Source: Bacteroidales bacterium UBA1769
GTDB lineage: Bacteria > Bacteroidota > Bacteroidia > Bacteroidales > UBA932
Direction: 5' to 3'
DNA length: 6,911 bases
Assembly: GCA_002314725.1 (NCBI GenBank)
Contig: DCGV01000096.1
Coordinates: forward strand, 1 to 6,911
Under the pieces are notes generated by a model. That model ran no database searches, was not told the origin of the DNA, and saw only the letters and a list, made by a program, of their open reading frames with translations. A program made the position numbers and the translations under genes. Of the stretch, positions 1 through 5,827 are shown one piece after another (within the stretch, counting starts at the first letter, position 1; every line of letters starts with the position of its first letter).

Positions 1-50
1 GCGTTGAACATAATCGAAGAAAATCAAGCAAATAATCATAAAATTACCAT

Positions 51-356
51 ATGGCAAATAACGATTTTTTTGATGACCTGCCTATGAAGGCAGAAAAGGA
101 GATTACAAGTTGTAATATCCTCAAAGTCCAGGTAGGAACAACAGGCTTTTGTGGAGGAGACTCAGGTCACGGTGGTCGTACCTATTTCTCCCTTGAAGAC
201 CTTGCCAGTACTGATATGACTGTATTAGTAGGTGGCCAGTCATTCAAACAAGGCAAAGTCGAACTTTGTTTTGGTGGAGATACAGAACTTGAAACTTTGG
301 CAGAGGCTCTTGAATTTGCCGCTAAATCGCTCAAAGTGATGGCTGGGATAGAGTAA
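51..356 (+). CDS. Small glycine-rich protein of unknown function
   Basis: A 101-residue protein with no signal peptide and no membrane segment, so probably cytoplasmic. I do not recognise a characterised family. Visible features are an acidic N-terminus (FFDDL at 6-10), a Gly/Cys/His-rich centre at 29-43 (GTTGFCGGDSGHGGR), then short alternating hydrophobic stretches that suggest beta strands (55-61 and 69-74), and a C-terminal amphipathic helix around 79-97. Cys34, His40 and Cys73 could be conserved, but three residues are too few to claim a metal site. The ATG at 51 is the first start in the frame and is followed by a plausible soluble protein. The next gene on the same strand is a lysin-like amidase 85 bp downstream, beyond a strong hairpin. 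Small proteins of this look occur next to phage-like or mobile-element genes in Bacteroidales, but that is recollection, not proof. Confidence 0.75.
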   Translation: MANNDFFDDLPMKAEKEITSCNILKVQVGTTGFCGGDSGHGGRTYFSLEDLASTDMTVLVGGQSFKQGKVELCFGGDTELETLAEALEFAAKSLKVMAGIE

Positions 357-358
357 TC

Positions 359-389
359 TTTTAAAGGTCAATATAATTGACTATCTTTG
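359..389 (+). promoter_or_regulatory. Bacteroidetes-type promoter candidate for the amidase gene
   Basis: TATCTTTG at 382-389 matches the Bacteroidetes -7 consensus TAnnTTTG exactly. Nineteen bases upstream is TTTT (359-362), a three-of-four match to the -33 box TTTG. A transcript would begin around 394-397, just at the base of the hairpin at 395-421, leaving a leader of roughly 45-48 nt before the ATG at 442. Strength and use are inferred from the consensus only. Confidence 0.55.
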
Positions 390-394
390 CATTA

Positions 395-427
395 GGGAAT
401 CAGGCGAGTTGCCTGGTTCCCTTTTTT
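395..427 (+). terminator. Intrinsic-terminator-like hairpin with U tract
   Basis: An 11-bp stem (395-405 paired with 411-421, one G-T wobble) closes a 5-nt loop, GAGTT, and is followed directly by six T residues (422-427). This is the textbook layout of a rho-independent terminator for the gene ending at 356. It also starts almost exactly where the promoter at 359-389 would initiate, so it could instead be a 5' hairpin of the amidase mRNA or an attenuator. Confidence 0.7.
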
Positions 428-441
428 GTATTGTGTCGACT

Positions 442-1041
442 ATGAAAATTCTTCTCGATAACGGCCACGGCATTGAGACGCCCGGCAAACGCAGCCCAGA
501 CGGCAAATTTCTCGAATATCAATACAACCGCATTATCGCCTCCCGCGTCACAGCAGAACTGCAGGATTGCGGCTACGACGCTTCGCTTTTGGTGCCGGAG
601 ATTTCCGATGTACCACTTGCGGAACGCTGCCGCAGGGTGAATGCCGTCTGTGATGAAGTAGGTGCTTCGAATGTCATCCTCGTTTCAATCCATGTTAATG
701 CTGCCGGTTCCGATGGCAAATGGCATTCTGCATCAGGCTGGTCTGCATACACCACTCCGGGAATCACCCGGGCAGATATGTTGGCATACGACCTCTATGA
801 AGCAGCGAAGAAATATCTGGTTGGTCAGAAAATCCGCCTGTTCAACGGACCAAAGGATCCGGATTTCGAAAGCAACCTGTACATTTTGAAGCATACGAAA
901 TGCGCGGCAGTCCTGACGGAGAATATGTTTCAAGATTGCTTATCTGACGTTTCCTTCCTCCAAAGTCATAGCGGAATGGAAGCAATCACGATGCTGCACG
1001 TGGAAGGAATTACAGAATACTGCTTAAGGTCTTTTCATTAA
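442..1041 (+). CDS. N-acetylmuramoyl-L-alanine amidase (Amidase_3 family), lysin-like
   Basis: This 199-residue protein is predicted to be a zinc-dependent hydrolase that cuts the amide bond between N-acetylmuramic acid and the L-alanine of the peptidoglycan stem peptide. The Amidase_3 signature is complete: His9 in DNGHG, Glu25 in FLEYQYN and His84 in SIHVNA as zinc ligands, and Glu160 in VLTENMF as the catalytic residue. It consists of the catalytic domain alone, with no signal peptide and no cell-wall-binding domain, which fits a phage or prophage-type endolysin better than an exported housekeeping AmiC. The ATG at 442 was chosen because the family starts right at the first strand (MKILLDNGHG); the longer frame would need a TTG at 409 inside the hairpin loop. 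The gene appears richer in G+C than its neighbours, suggesting a separate origin. Its last 32 bp overlap the convergent gene on the other strand. No holin is visible nearby. Confidence 0.93.
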   Translation: MKILLDNGHGIETPGKRSPDGKFLEYQYNRIIASRVTAELQDCGYDASLLVPEISDVPLAERCRRVNAVCDEVGASNVILVSIHVNAAGSDGKWHSASGWSAYTTPGITRADMLAYDLYEAAKKYLVGQKIRLFNGPKDPDFESNLYILKHTKCAAVLTENMFQDCLSDVSFLQSHSGMEAITMLHVEGITEYCLRSFH

Positions 1042-1879
1042 ATTCTTTTAATCTGAATCCTCGCATCAGAAACTTTTTCTTGATTGCCCCGTCGTTTGCA
1101 GACAATAAGAATTTTGGGAATTCGTTTTGCAGTTCACGTATCAGTATTATCGCCAACTCATGCTCATCATGAGTTGATTTTGCCAATTCTGTTATCCTTT
1201 TCCTTAAATTCTTGCTTTCATTGGCATCTATCCTGCTTAAAGCATTGACAATATCACCTAAGACTTTTGAAGGAAGCATAACACCGTCAAAATCGACATT
1301 GTCATATGGGACATAATCACCAAGCAAATGTATATCATAGACAACAGCGATAATTCCATTAGCCCAAGCTGATTCTTTGCCAGAGGAAGAAAACCCGAAT
1401 ACTTCTTCAGTCTTTGAATTGGCCAGTCTATTGCGTCTGGCTTGTTCAACAACAAATACCCTTTTGAACGCTTCTACCATTTGAGGGTCTTTGCTCCATT
1501 CGTAATGAGATATTTTGGCATCAAGAGCTTCACTCCATGGTCTACTATTATATCCCCAATGAAACAGTAAGCGATGTTTGCAATGAAACCCGAATTCGTC
1601 ATTCAGATAATGATAAAAGCATCTCCCATCAAAATCATCATATTCCCGGCCTTTATAGTTGTCAATCAACTCGCTGGTTATCAAGCGCAGCCATCCTTCG
1701 ATTGCTACATTTTCCTTTGTAGCAGAGCCGTCTTCGTTTGCTGCAAAAGGGAGAACGGAATACATCTCTCTGACATGAATGGTTCCATTGCCATGTGCGA
1801 AACCGATAGATGGAATAACAAGAAATGCCCCCAAAATGAAGGAGCATTTCAAAATATTGCTGATTATTCCAAACTTCAT
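1010..1879 (-). CDS. Exported protein of unknown function with HLLGD motif
   Basis: A 289-residue protein with a clear N-terminal export signal: a basic start, a hydrophobic core at about 12-25 and a probable signal peptidase I site after Ala28 (GFA|HG), giving a mature protein that begins with histidine. It probably acts in the periplasm. The mature part is rich in His, Trp and Asp: HRLLFHWGYN at 102-111, HYEW at 125-128, and a helix WANGIIAVVYDIHLLGDY at 172-189. The HLLGD pattern recalls the HxxGD metal-binding segment of S1/P1 nucleases and zinc-dependent phospholipases C, but the Asp six residues before that His and the QPLH that normally follows are not seen, so an enzymatic role is only a suggestion. 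The C-terminal 205-289 is helical and charged. It is last in the minus-strand run, 37 bp after the membrane-protein gene, and its 3' end overlaps the convergent amidase gene by 32 bp. Confidence 0.85.
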   Translation of the reverse strand: MKFGIISNILKCSFILGAFLVIPSIGFAHGNGTIHVREMYSVLPFAANEDGSATKENVAIEGWLRLITSELIDNYKGREYDDFDGRCFYHYLNDEFGFHCKHRLLFHWGYNSRPWSEALDAKISHYEWSKDPQMVEAFKRVFVVEQARRNRLANSKTEEVFGFSSSGKESAWANGIIAVVYDIHLLGDYVPYDNVDFDGVMLPSKVLGDIVNALSRIDANESKNLRKRITELAKSTHDEHELAIILIRELQNEFPKFLLSANDGAIKKKFLMRGFRLKEFNEKTLSSIL

Positions 1880-1916
1880 TTCCTAAACGAGGACTCTGAA
1901 TAAGCAAATGATAAAA

Positions 1917-2264
1917 CTATTCTTTGTTTGCTTTTATCAGAGAGTATTCCAATAGAATATAAATGAGAAGGATTATTCCATTTGTAATGATAAACGCAGG
2001 TATACCCACGCCTTTTTTCGCAAAGTAGAAATTCAGAATGGCAAAAGCGATATAGAAAATCCATGAGGCAATTTTCACGTTGGCCATTGTTCTCATCCAT
2101 GAAATTTTTAGCCCCAATGCGGCAATCAATGTGATGATGCCCTCAATTCCGACAACAATCGGAATGAGAGAGCCAAATTCAGAGTTGTCAACAGTACTGA
2201 TAAAGTATGCTGTCAATGCGCTTAGCGCAATAGCGACAAATGTTTTTACAAAATCAAGTTTCAT
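1917..2264 (-). CDS. Small four-helix integral membrane protein
   Basis: A 115-residue protein with four predicted transmembrane segments at about 7-24, 31-51, 64-82 and 88-110, joined by short loops. The loop 52-63 contains Lys53 and Arg58 and the C-terminus is KANKE, so by the positive-inside rule both ends and this loop are likely cytoplasmic. No catalytic motif or known transporter signature is seen and I do not recognise the family. Its start lies only 2 bp after the stop codon of the upstream GYF_2 gene, which strongly implies co-transcription and probably translational coupling. By context it may be the inner-membrane anchor or partner for the GYF_2 and SPFH proteins encoded upstream, but nothing in the sequence itself proves this. 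Confidence 0.85.
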   Translation of the reverse strand: MKLDFVKTFVAIALSALTAYFISTVDNSEFGSLIPIVVGIEGIITLIAALGLKISWMRTMANVKIASWIFYIAFAILNFYFAKKGVGIPAFIITNGIILLIYILLEYSLIKANKE

Positions 2265-2266
2265 AT

Positions 2267-2611
2267 TTATCCGTTAAATTGAGGGGGCATTAAAGCAACG
2301 AGTTTCAATACTTCCGGAAGCTCTTGAACTTGCTTCCAGGAAGCCATACCCGGCTTCCACATAAATGTAGACTTGTCAATTTTCTTATCAGAGATGAGCC
2401 TGGACAGTTCGCATTCAGAATAAGGTCCAGACTGCTGACCGTCGATTATTGCATAATACATCGCCGGTTGCCCCTTGAATGCATTATCAGCACCGGGAAC
2501 CGTCATATTATGAAGGCTTTCATTCATCATCTTAATCATCTGATTGGCTACATTGAAGCCAATACCAAATTCAACAAGACGATCTATTGAGAAAAAATCT
2601 TCGTTGTGCAT
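2267..2611 (-). CDS. Small GYF_2-domain protein
   Basis: A 114-residue soluble protein. Residues 51-105 form a GYF_2-type domain: MYY at the start, GxxxGPYS at 58-65 (with Gly62-Pro63), then MWKPGMASW at 84-92. Residues 8-35 make an amphipathic helix with a Gly/Met pattern (LVEFGIGFNVANQMIKMMN). Both parts resemble the tail of the SPFH protein encoded just upstream; over a 42-residue ungapped alignment of the two GYF_2 domains I count 17 identities. The GYF fold is a peptide-binding adaptor, in eukaryotes for proline-rich ligands; bacterial GYF_2 ligands are largely unknown. I chose the ATG at 2611 rather than the one at 2671 because the longer form would overlap the SPFH gene by 50 bp and begin with a sequence unlike the family. 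The gap to the SPFH stop is then 10 bp, and the next gene starts 2 bp after this one. Confidence 0.88.
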   Translation of the reverse strand: MHNEDFFSIDRLVEFGIGFNVANQMIKMMNESLHNMTVPGADNAFKGQPAMYYAIIDGQQSGPYSECELSRLISDKKIDKSTFMWKPGMASWKQVQELPEVLKLVALMPPQFNG

Positions 2612-2621
2612 GGTGATTAGT

Positions 2622-3983
2622 TTATTTTGTTGGTGGAACTGGTGGCATTGGAGGCATAGGAGGAGGAACACTACCCCATACTGATGCCAACTCCATTACA
2701 TTTCCGGCGAGTTCCCAATTTGCCATACCATTTTTCCATACATAGGTCTCCCTGGTTAACTGCCCGTTCTGGGCAAGCTGCTGTAATTGAGGAATACTGA
2801 ACGGCCCCATATTCTGTCCATTCACATTGGTATAATACATAGATTGAGGCATTGGAGGAGGGGTGTTCGCGGCCTGATTCATTGTGTTGCCCATCTGGTT
2901 CATCATTCCGGCCATCTGTTGTCCCATAGCCCCTCCCATCATCATTCCGGTCATCATTCCGGCAGGATTCATACCTCCGCGTCCGCCGCCCGTATTCATC
3001 TGGCCCATCTGGCCAAGATTTTCTGCGGCAGTTTTGAGAACCTGAGTTTGCTGATCCAAAGCATGTGCACCCATAAAGTTGGATTCCGTTTGAAGCCTTT
3101 GTGCTCTTTGTGCTTCTTCCCTTTGTATCTTCAAGGTCTCCTCCATGTTCTGGGCGGAAATTCTTTGGGAGTCTTCAAGGTTCTTGATATTGACATCTGT
3201 TTGTGCAACAGTAGTTTTTGTTGCCTGCTCCTTTGTTACCTTTACGAGAGAAAGATAACCTTCGCTCTCCTTGTCAACATCAATGGAAGACAGGTCAAAA
3301 CCTTTCAGATTAACACCAAAATCGCCTGCTAATCTTGGGCCAAGATACTGTGATATGATGTCATTAATTTCAAGAAGCTTTCGTTCTATTTGGAGGACGG
3401 GAATGCTATTATCTGTTGGGACATTGGCAACTACATTTTTTACATATTTTGTTACCGCATCTTTTATCTGACCTTTGAAATCTTCAAGATCGAATTGCCT
3501 GAGTCGTTGTAAACCTACAAAACCCTTGTAATCAGTAATGTTGAAAGTAATTGTACCATGCGCAGACATAGGAACCGCAAAGTCAAGGAATCGAGGATCA
3601 AAGACATCGAAATATGGGATTCCAAACTTAATCTGATTGATGCCAGCAAGATTGATAAAGTAAATTTCTGCCTGGAATGGCGAATCTCCACCAAATGCAA
3701 GTCCTACGATACTTGAAAGCACAGGAAAGTTATCAGTCTTGATAGTTCCATCATAGGGGCCAACGATAAAATCCTGCATAGAACCGTCTTTCTGCTTATA
3801 CATAAAAACGGCGACCTCGCCTTCCTTAACACGAAGGCTACTGCCGTAGCGAATTGCATTTTCTCTAACGGAGTTATTAATCTCATTCCCCTTCGGTCTC
3901 CATTTCCAAACAAGATATTCTTGTTCGTCGCAACGGATGACATCCATCAATCCGCCTTCACCTTTTTTACTGAACAGACCCAT
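2622..3983 (-). CDS. SPFH-domain (YdjI/virion-core type) protein with C-terminal GYF_2 domain
   Basis: A 453-residue protein. Residues about 20-235 match the SPFH/Band 7 subgroup typified by B. subtilis YdjI, with the characteristic early stretch YLVWKWRP (23-30), VKEGEVAVF (52-60) and GLAFGGDSPFQAEIYFIN (94-111). A charged, Gln/Glu-rich coiled coil spans about 240-322, then a Gly/Met/Gln-rich linker (326-372), then a GYF_2 domain at about 382-436 (GPFS at 393-396, YVWKNGMANW at 414-423), and a proline-rich tail (PPPMPPMPPVPP, 440-451). There is no transmembrane segment or signal peptide. SPFH proteins oligomerise and scaffold membrane microdomains; the YdjI group works with membrane partners in envelope stress, so a cytoplasmic-face scaffold is the likely role. 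It starts 5 bp after the TerB/zinc-ribbon gene. The SPFH assignment is firm; the biological process is inferred. Confidence 0.93.
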   Translation of the reverse strand: MGLFSKKGEGGLMDVIRCDEQEYLVWKWRPKGNEINNSVRENAIRYGSSLRVKEGEVAVFMYKQKDGSMQDFIVGPYDGTIKTDNFPVLSSIVGLAFGGDSPFQAEIYFINLAGINQIKFGIPYFDVFDPRFLDFAVPMSAHGTITFNITDYKGFVGLQRLRQFDLEDFKGQIKDAVTKYVKNVVANVPTDNSIPVLQIERKLLEINDIISQYLGPRLAGDFGVNLKGFDLSSIDVDKESEGYLSLVKVTKEQATKTTVAQTDVNIKNLEDSQRISAQNMEETLKIQREEAQRAQRLQTESNFMGAHALDQQTQVLKTAAENLGQMGQMNTGGGRGGMNPAGMMTGMMMGGAMGQQMAGMMNQMGNTMNQAANTPPPMPQSMYYTNVNGQNMGPFSIPQLQQLAQNGQLTRETYVWKNGMANWELAGNVMELASVWGSVPPPMPPMPPVPPTK

Positions 3984-3988
3984 ATTTC

Positions 3989-4795
3989 TTAAAATTTAAT
4001 TTTCAACTCTTTTGCGTAATTGGCAATCTCAGCAAGAGTGTACTTATCATCGTTAATTGAAAACTTGGCTTTCATAATGACTTGTTCACTCTTGGCACGC
4101 CATGCCTTTGCCAATCGTTCTTCTTTGCTATTACTGGTACCATGGCGCAACCTGTCACGGAATGTAAATTTTGATTGGGGAACAGCCATAGAAAGGAATT
4201 CGAGGATATCCTCTTTTGTTGTAGGTATCGGAAAATTACCAATTATTGTAATCTTTTTGGCAGTGGAGTTCGAATACCATTTTGCTGATTGGTCCACATC
4301 GCTAAGCATCTTGAACAAAGTCTGGATACTATGATTCGCTTCAATATGGCTGAACTCAAAGCCGCAATCCGGACATTTGGTTGTGTATGCTTGAATAATG
4401 GCACCACATGCTGGACATTTTTTCATTTCCCCGTATTTGCTTGATGTAGGCGGGGGTGGAACATTACCAATCATTGGTGCAGATGGAGTTGTCGCCTTAT
4501 TATGCTCAAAAAGTTTAGCTTGGAGAACCATTTCGAATTCATCGGCGTCGATACCGAAAGATTCTGCTTTCTTGAACAATACCTGTCTTTCCTGCTCAGT
4601 TATCTGGCCATCAGCAATCGCCAACTCTATGAGTTTCTCCAATTGCGGATCATATAAACCGGAGGTTGAATTGTTAATTCCGTTTGTGGAATTTGAGTTC
4701 TGACCGTTTTTCCCTGTGATAGAACTTAAATTGACTTCAGGAATTTTGATGCCAGCATCATTGGCTGCATCTTTTATTTTATCAAGCAGTGACAT
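3989..4795 (-). CDS. TerB-like and zinc-ribbon domain protein, SPFH partner
   Basis: A 268-residue soluble protein, first gene of the five-gene run. After a low-complexity Asn/Ser/Thr-rich segment (24-46), residues 47-97 look like a TerB-like helical domain (LIELAIADGQITEQERQVL, then FGIDADEFEMVL). A linker with four prolines (PPPP at 113-116) leads to a zinc ribbon at 127-148 whose ligands are Cys127, Cys130, Cys141 and Cys144 (CPAC...CPDC). The C-terminal 155-268 is a mixed helical region I do not recognise; KITIIGNFPIPTTKEDILEFL at 181-201 is its most distinctive part. TerB-type modules occur in tellurite and envelope-stress systems, and zinc-ribbon proteins (for example B. subtilis YdjG) are known partners of YdjI-type SPFH proteins, so a partner role is likely. 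The start at 4795 is supported by a promoter about 57 bp upstream and by the amphipathic MSLLDKIKDAA opening. Confidence 0.88.
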   Translation of the reverse strand: MSLLDKIKDAANDAGIKIPEVNLSSITGKNGQNSNSTNGINNSTSGLYDPQLEKLIELAIADGQITEQERQVLFKKAESFGIDADEFEMVLQAKLFEHNKATTPSAPMIGNVPPPPTSSKYGEMKKCPACGAIIQAYTTKCPDCGFEFSHIEANHSIQTLFKMLSDVDQSAKWYSNSTAKKITIIGNFPIPTTKEDILEFLSMAVPQSKFTFRDRLRHGTSNSKEERLAKAWRAKSEQVIMKAKFSINDDKYTLAEIANYAKELKIKF

Positions 4796-4850
4796 GTTGA
4801 TGTGTATTATTTGGCTTAAAGCATGATATAGATATTCAGCAACTCGTAGG

Positions 4851-4888
4851 GCAAATTTAATGAAATTTTATAATCCGATGAAATTTGC
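4851..4888. repeat. Inverted and direct repeats over the operon promoter
   Basis: GCAAATTT (4851-4858) and AAATTTGC (4881-4888) are perfect 8-bp inverted arms separated by 22 bp; they cover the -7 and -33 boxes. In addition ATGAAATTT occurs twice in the same orientation (4860-4868 and 4878-4886), 18 bp apart start to start. The placement would suit an operator for a dimeric regulator such as the nearby WYL protein. The stretch is AT-rich, so chance similarity is a real alternative. Confidence 0.45.
4852..4883 (-). promoter_or_regulatory. Bacteroidetes promoter of the TerB-SPFH-GYF operon
   Basis: Read on the minus strand, TAAATTTG (4859 to 4852) matches the -7 box TAnnTTTG exactly, and TTTC (4883 to 4880) lies 20 bases upstream as a three-of-four match to the -33 box TTTG. 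Transcription would begin near 4845, leaving a leader of about 50 nt before the ATG at 4795. No terminator-like hairpin with a T tract separates it from the end of the upstream gene at 4907, so some read-through is possible. Confidence 0.6.
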
Positions 4889-4906
4889 ACGTCATAATGC
4901 GCTATT

Positions 4907-5827
4907 TTATTGAGAATTGCGTTTGGTAAACTTGACTTTCTCGCGTTTAGCGAATAAGAGCATTTCTCGTGTAATTTCAGGAGTCATAGTATGCGGAATA
5001 CGACCGTGATAACCATAATTTATGACAATTGAACCTCTCAAGTTAGTGTTCGTAAGGTTGTGTATTCGATCTGGTCGATTTAAGAATCCTTGAATCTGAT
5101 ATACTTCAAGATTACGTCCCTGTGCCACCAAAGGCAATTTATTGTCTGGAATTCTATCTGCGAAATCATAATCCATCCAAGCATATTTTGGATGATGCCC
5201 CCAGAATGCGGCTGACCGTTTATTTCCAATAATAATCAGTGTGGGATTCATTCTTTCTATTTGGCCCATTGTAATAAGTAAAAAATCCTTCAACAATTCC
5301 GGGCTCGTCTTTTCGGCAAGGAATTGGTCAGCTTCATGAAAAGGGAACAAATCAAGATATGCGGCTTTATTCAATGTGTCCGGGCCATAAATCATTTTAA
5401 GACGTTTCCAATACCTATCATTGCAGTTGGCGAAATCAGATTCTCTGGCCAAAAAACCATTTTCCGTTCCGGATGGATTGATTCCTGTTTCCAGAATTGA
5501 GGCTTTTGTGGAGTTATTGCACACCCACAAACCTTTCTGCAAATCATCGGGATGTGACATCCTCCATATTCCGGCAGCAACATAATATGCTTGTGCTGTA
5601 GAAGAAAGATTGAGATAACCACATTTCCCGATAGAGTCCGATATTACCTTCTGGGACTGCATATCAATAACGCCAAAAATATACAACAGGTTCAACACAT
5701 ATTCAGCATCCATTAAACTTATGCCCAATTTTTTCGACAATAGTTTTTTGTCTATAAATTGGTGTTCTATGGCTATTCTGGCTGATTTGTCAACCAACTG
5801 AGCTATGTAATAGTAATCAATCTTCAT
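4907..5827 (-). CDS. Winged-helix plus uracil-DNA-glycosylase-like protein
   Basis: A 306-residue soluble protein. Residues about 5-56 resemble the FtsK-gamma winged helix (AIEHQFIDKKLLSKKLGIS, then DAEYVLNLLYIFGVID), a DNA-binding module. The rest resembles the uracil-DNA-glycosylase superfamily: a GINPSG loop at 115-120 in the place of the superfamily's motif 1 (GxNP), an AAYLDLFPF strand at 155-163, a buried strand NPTLIIIGN at 194-202 like the central strand in these enzymes, and a late YHGRIP segment at 272-277 with His274 where the HPS-type motif 2 would lie. The usual catalytic Asp or Asn is not obvious, so activity on uracil is not claimed; a different base lesion, a nucleotide ligand, or a sensor role is possible. 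Its start overlaps the WYL gene by 11 bp, implying translational coupling and control by that regulator. The fold assignment is by motif pattern only. Confidence 0.8.
   Translation of the reverse strand: MKIDYYYIAQLVDKSARIAIEHQFIDKKLLSKKLGISLMDAEYVLNLLYIFGVIDMQSQKVISDSIGKCGYLNLSSTAQAYYVAAGIWRMSHPDDLQKGLWVCNNSTKASILETGINPSGTENGFLARESDFANCNDRYWKRLKMIYGPDTLNKAAYLDLFPFHEADQFLAEKTSPELLKDFLLITMGQIERMNPTLIIIGNKRSAAFWGHHPKYAWMDYDFADRIPDNKLPLVAQGRNLEVYQIQGFLNRPDRIHNLTNTNLRGSIVINYGYHGRIPHTMTPEITREMLLFAKREKVKFTKRNSQ

Noticed and set aside
163..179. Possible serine-protease motif GDSGH in the first protein
   Set aside because: The protein is 101 residues, has no catalytic His/Asp regions of a trypsin fold, and the motif is GDSGH, not GDSGG.
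409..441. Eleven-residue upstream extension of the amidase from a TTG
   Set aside because: The TTG lies in the loop of the hairpin at 395-421 and the added residues are not part of the family; the ATG at 442 places the first conserved strand at the N-terminus.
573..933. Several short open frames on both strands within the amidase gene
   Set aside because: The amidase frame has all catalytic residues; the others are shadows of a G+C-richer coding sequence.
1880..1916. Internal promoter before the exported-protein gene
   Set aside because: The closest sequence on the minus strand, TATCATTTG, has three rather than two bases between TA and TTTG, and no -33 box is apparent; operon read-through is simpler.
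2612..2671. Twenty-residue N-terminal extension of the small GYF_2 protein
   Set aside because: It would overlap the SPFH gene by 50 bp in another frame and is Cys/Gln/His-rich read-through of that gene's proline-rich tail; the ATG at 2611 gives a clean 10-bp gap.
2787..3332. A 181-codon plus-strand open frame rich in His and Ser
   Set aside because: It is antisense to the Met/Gly/Gln-rich linker and coiled coil of the SPFH gene; its His-rich composition is the mirror of repeated Met codons.
4020..4703. Two plus-strand open frames of about 100 codons
   Set aside because: They lie antisense to the TerB-like/zinc-ribbon gene, which has clear domains, and encode no recognisable protein.
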